In this document: positions 7,261-9,187 of the stretch, piece by piece | Layout: the number at the start of each line of letters is the position of its first letter | Position numbering within the stretch: position 1 is the first letter of the stretch | DNA from: Actinomycetota bacterium | GTDB lineage: Bacteria; Actinomycetota; Thermoleophilia; UBA2241 | Direction: 5' to 3' | DNA: 9,187 bases | NCBI GenBank assembly: GCA_003132645.1 | Contig: PKYM01000028.1 | Coordinates: 1,557-10,743, forward strand | Made by a program: the position numbers and the translations under genes | The notes under the pieces: generated by a model | What the model saw: the letters and a program-made list of their open reading frames with translations, nothing else | What the model was told of the DNA's origin: nothing | Databases searched by the model: none

Positions 7261-7388
7261 GTCGGCGGAGGCGGGGCCGGGGGCTCGGGACGCGCTCCGC
7301 GAAACCAGAGTAGGGGTCCGCAGCCGAGGCTGCCGATAGGGCTCACGCTGCGAAGCGTCCCTCAACCCCCGGCCCCGCCTCCGCCGAC
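7261..7388. repeat. Long inverted repeat, possible terminator of the flavin operon
   Basis: Positions 7261-7283 and 7366-7388 are perfect 23-bp reverse complements, almost pure G+C. Pairing can extend imperfectly inward to about 7295 and 7354. The inverted pair begins 37 bp after the apbE stop. There is no T-run, so if it terminates transcription it does so without the classic intrinsic signal. It may instead be two copies of a repeat element lying head to head. Confidence 0.7.
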
Positions 7389-7574
7389 TCCCTTATCCGT
7401 CGCGCAACACGACAAGGCGGCTGCTCCTGGCGCTCACGACCCGAAGCGTCCCTCAACCCCCGGTCCCGCCTGCGCCGACTCGCCCATCCGCCGCGCAGGC
7501 ACGGACAACCCAGCCGCACCCGGCGCTCACGGCTCGGGGCGCCATTCGACCCCCGGCCCCGCCTCGGCCGACTC
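7341..7574. repeat. Three direct 50-bp repeat copies, period about 92 bp
   Basis: Copies begin with GCTCACG and end with GCCGACTC at 7341-7390, 7432-7481 and 7525-7574. By eye the first two match at 45 of 50 positions and the first and third at 40 of 50. The sequence between copies also aligns weakly (ATCCGYCGCGCA near 7395 and 7486), so the full period appears duplicated. The inverted element at 7261 is a fourth, opposite-facing copy of the same core. Confidence 0.75.
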
Positions 7575-7742
7575 GCTAGTTTACCCGCGCGAACCGAGCG
7601 GGGCGCCCGCCGCTCGGCCACACGGCGATCGCGCGCCGGCCGGCCTCGCGGAGCGCTGGCGGCGCGACACACGTAAGCGCCCGCCCCACCGCACGGCGGC
7701 CCTGCGGCAAGCCGACAGTCCAGCCGGCGCGAGCCGCTGCCG

Positions 7743-8405
7743 ATGAACCCTCGTATGAACGGCATCAACGAGAGCAGCCGGCGCCCGCCGGCGAGGCCCG
7801 ACCTCGACGCCTGGACTGAGGCTCTGCGCGCCGCCGAGTCCAGACACGCCCGCGGCAGGCACGCCGCTCGCGGCGGCGCGGACGGCGGCCCGGCAAGCTT
7901 GTGGACCACCACGCTGCGCTGGTGTCTGGCGGCTGCCGTCGCCTGCGCCCTGGCATGGCTCACCTACACGCGAGACGGCTGGATCCCCTTACTCTCAGGC
8001 GCCGACCTCGGGGTGCACGAGTTCGGTCATCTTGTGTTCTTCTGGTCGCCGCGGATCTGGGAACAGTTCGCCGGATCCTTCATGCAGGTCACCCTGCCGC
8101 TCGTGGTGTGTGTCTACTTCTGGCGGCGCGGCGATCGGGCGGCCGTGATCGTAACCCTCGCCTGGGCGGCCGAGTCGCTGAACAACGTCTCGGTCTACAT
8201 CCACGATGCCACGCGAATGGTCCTGCCGCTGTTCAACGACGACGGCTCGGGATCGGGTCACGACTGGCACAACATCCTCGGCGAGCTGGGGCTGCTCGGC
8301 CACACCGATCAGATCACCGCCCTGGTGCGCGGCTTGTCGCTGGCAATGTTTCTCGTCGCGCTGGCGCTGGCCATGCAGGGCCTTCTGGGCGCGCGGACTA
8401 CCTAG
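7743..8405 (+). CDS. Multi-pass membrane protein with intramembrane HEFGH (zinc-metalloprotease-like) motif, uncharacterised
   Basis: 220 aa. A hydrophilic Arg/Ala-rich N-terminus (1-53) is followed by hydrophobic helices at about 55-75, 84-101, 109-127, 132-152 and 192-214. Residues 92-96 read HEFGH, an HExxH-type zinc site at or in a hydrophobic segment. Other polar residues likely to be functional are SLNNVSVYIHDA (145-156) and GHDWHN (172-177), which could supply further metal ligands. From memory, similar bacterial membrane proteins with HEGGH and a later HDW exist without an assigned function; I cannot name a family with certainty. The ATG at 7743 has no visible Shine-Dalgarno; ATG 7755 or TTG 7899 are alternatives and the latter would remove the hydrophilic leader. 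It is separated from apbE by a 518-bp repeat region, so it is probably its own transcription unit. Confidence 0.82.
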   Translation: MNPRMNGINESSRRPPARPDLDAWTEALRAAESRHARGRHAARGGADGGPASLWTTTLRWCLAAAVACALAWLTYTRDGWIPLLSGADLGVHEFGHLVFFWSPRIWEQFAGSFMQVTLPLVVCVYFWRRGDRAAVIVTLAWAAESLNNVSVYIHDATRMVLPLFNDDGSGSGHDWHNILGELGLLGHTDQITALVRGLSLAMFLVALALAMQGLLGARTT

Positions 8406-8437
8406 CTTCTCAAGCGGAGCCCAAGCCTGCCCACACG

Positions 8438-8483
8438 CGGCGGACGCATACCGGCCTCCACGGCGGACGCATACCGGCCTCCA
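8438..8483. repeat. Perfect 23-bp tandem duplication
   Basis: Positions 8438-8460 and 8461-8483 are identical, each starting CGGCGGACGCATACC and ending GGCCTCCA. Identity without mismatch suggests a recent slippage duplication. Confidence 0.9.
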
Positions 8484-8488
8484 GGCGG

Positions 8489-8521
8489 CGGCGGGGTGCG
8501 GCCGGCAGCCGCACCCCGCCG
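8489..8521. terminator. Hairpin, probable terminator between convergent genes
   Basis: Positions 8489-8502 pair perfectly with 8508-8521 (14 bp, almost all G-C) around a 5-nt loop CGGCA. It lies 83 bp after the plus-strand stop and 88 bp beyond the minus-strand stop, so it could serve both genes. No U-tract follows on either strand, as is common for terminators in GC-rich actinobacteria. Confidence 0.6.
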
Positions 8522-8570
8522 TATCTGCCCCACCGCCTGAGCGGCAAGCCACGAGCGTCGCGGGCCACTA

Positions 8571-8621
8571 CGGCGTTGCGCCACTCGCGGCGCTACGCCA
8601 CTCGCGGTCTTACGCCGCGCG
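8571..8621. repeat. Three imperfect 17-bp tandem repeats
   Basis: Units at 8571-8587, 8588-8604 and 8605-8621 share CGGCGYTRCGCCACTCG, the third being more diverged. The last unit runs into the final codons of the minus-strand gene. Confidence 0.65.
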
Positions 8622-9098
8622 CGACTCCTCGTCGGTCGCATCGCGGAGCGTCTCGCTGCGCTGGACGGCGCCCTGGCGCTCGCGACTCGTCTCCTGGGAT
8701 TCGGCGCGCTCGATCGCAGCGATCTGGCTGCCGTACGCCGTCAGGCCGTAGATGACCAGTATGTTGACGGACATGATCATCAGCGACCAGAGCGGATACG
8801 CCTGGGCGAACATCAGTTGCGCGACCGCGTTGAGGCCGGCGACCGCGACACCCAACCAGCGAGCCCAGCCGCTTCCCGTGAACACGGCGAAGCCCGCCAC
8901 GACGGCGGCGACGCCGAGACCGAACACGATCCAGCCCCAGGTCTTCAGGTCGCTGAAGACATAGACGGCGCTGGACGAAAAGAACCGCGCCCGGTAGACG
9001 GCCATGAGGCCGTCGATGATCGCAAAGGCGCCGCCGATGATCAGCACCGCCGTAGAGAAGGCGATCCAGCCCGCCCCTCTGGTTGCACGTGGATCCAT
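8610..9098 (-). CDS. Four-helix membrane protein, DUF7144-like, unknown function
   Basis: 162 aa. AAGGAG lies 6 bp before the ATG at 9098. Four hydrophobic helices lie at about 11-34, 54-73, 80-99 and 103-122. The second begins WGWIVFGLGVAAVVAGF, characteristic of the small actinobacterial DUF7144 membrane proteins. A charged C-terminal tail (127-162, rich in Glu, Arg, Ser and Gln) follows, presumably cytoplasmic. No catalytic or metal-binding residues stand out. It is convergent with the HEFGH gene and probably transcribed alone from a promoter to its right. The family name is from recall, not a search. Confidence 0.85.
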   Translation of the reverse strand: MDPRATRGAGWIAFSTAVLIIGGAFAIIDGLMAVYRARFFSSSAVYVFSDLKTWGWIVFGLGVAAVVAGFAVFTGSGWARWLGVAVAGLNAVAQLMFAQAYPLWSLMIMSVNILVIYGLTAYGSQIAAIERAESQETSRERQGAVQRSETLRDATDEESRAA

Positions 9099-9187
9099 GA
9101 AACACTCCTTGGCTCACGTGATTGTCGGACGTCGCAATAGTGCCCAGATGCAGGCAGAACGACACACGTGAGAAAGGCGCCCTCGCG
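9099..9187. promoter_or_regulatory. Upstream region of the DUF7144-like gene with CACGTG palindromes
   Basis: CACGTG occurs at 9115-9120 (as the 8-bp palindrome TCACGTGA, 9114-9121) and at 9165-9170, with a third copy at 9086-9091 inside the first codons. The two upstream copies flank the likely promoter, so they may be regulator sites. No clear -35/-10 pair was found. A GTG at 9168 could open a rightward gene but too little is visible to call it. Confidence 0.35.

Larger units (their letters stand above)
7225..7742. other. Gene-poor 518-bp intergenic region made largely of diverged repeats
   Basis: No open frame here looks coding. Frames on both strands are arginine/proline-rich and match no family, and the repeat periods of 91 and 93 bp do not preserve one reading frame. 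The left part is a long inverted repeat just after apbE and the middle has direct repeats of the same unit. An 8-bp stem, CCGAGCGG/CCGCTCGG, lies at 7594-7601 and 7610-7617. No convincing promoter or ribosome site was found before the gene at 7743. Confidence 0.6.
8406..8609. other. Convergent intergenic gap of short repeats and a hairpin
   Basis: This gap separates the 3' ends of the HEFGH gene (plus) and the DUF7144-like gene (minus). It contains no supported gene. It holds a 23-bp tandem duplication, a strong hairpin and the start of a 17-bp triple repeat, each listed separately. Confidence 0.6.

Noticed and set aside
6460..7365. 301-codon open frame on the minus strand
   Set aside because: Antisense to apbE and running into the repeat region; no domain features.
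7261..7574. Repeats considered as a CRISPR array
   Set aside because: Only three direct copies, imperfect 50-bp units, inter-copy sequences that resemble each other, and no cas genes in the window.
7252..7746. Proline-rich 164-codon frame on the plus strand with repeated TPGPA-ADS peptides
   Set aside because: The peptide repetition only reflects the DNA repeats; the first period (91 bp) breaks the frame and there is no ribosome site.
7343..7963. 206-codon minus-strand frame across the repeats and the HEFGH gene start
   Set aside because: Arg/Ala-rich with no hydrophobic or domain pattern; overlaps the N-terminal region of the plus-strand gene.

Overview
This is a very GC-rich window whose gene families suggest a high-GC Gram-positive bacterium, most likely an actinomycetote. 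Thermoleophilia (Solirubrobacterales or a relative) is a reasonable guess, but it rests on protein style and base composition only, because no rRNA or other taxonomic marker is present.

Left half, minus strand (4252 down to 1): a tightly overlapping three-gene operon encodes a soluble NADH-oxidising module of the NuoE-NuoF-NuoG / FdsGBA type. The order is a NuoE-like [2Fe-2S] thioredoxin-fold subunit, then a NuoF-like flavoprotein with an extra N-terminal thioredoxin-like domain and two C-terminal [4Fe-4S] clusters, then a NuoG/formate-dehydrogenase-like subunit that runs off the left edge. The last protein keeps a full set of iron-sulfur motifs, but the place where formate dehydrogenases carry Cys/Sec-His holds Arg-Leu. 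It therefore looks like an electron-wiring subunit rather than an active formate dehydrogenase.

Middle, plus strand (4556-7224): starting 303 bp away and divergently, a second operon encodes a ferric-reductase-like transmembrane flavocytochrome, a membrane-anchored FMN-binding-domain protein with the flavinylation motif SGAT, and an ApbE-type FAD:protein FMN transferase. Together they look like a flavin-based route that carries electrons from cytoplasmic NAD(P)H through membrane haem to a covalently flavinylated exported protein. The last two genes overlap by 86 bp in different frames.

Right part: 7225-7742 has no convincing gene. It contains an inverted and direct repeat family (a perfect 23-bp inverted pair and three 50-bp direct copies with a period of about 92 bp). 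Next is a plus-strand multi-pass membrane protein with an intramembrane HEFGH motif (7743-8405) that resembles an uncharacterised zinc-metalloprotease-like family. A convergent gap (8406-8609) holds a perfect 23-bp tandem duplication, a 14-bp perfect hairpin and a 17-bp triple repeat. Last is a minus-strand four-helix membrane protein, probably of the DUF7144 type (8610-9098), with two CACGTG boxes upstream and a third inside its first codons.

The strongest candidate for something new is the divergent pairing of a catalytically altered NuoEFG-like NADH module with a flavinylated extracytosolic electron-transfer operon. Second is the HEFGH membrane protein. No tRNA, rRNA, CRISPR array, transposase or integrase was seen.
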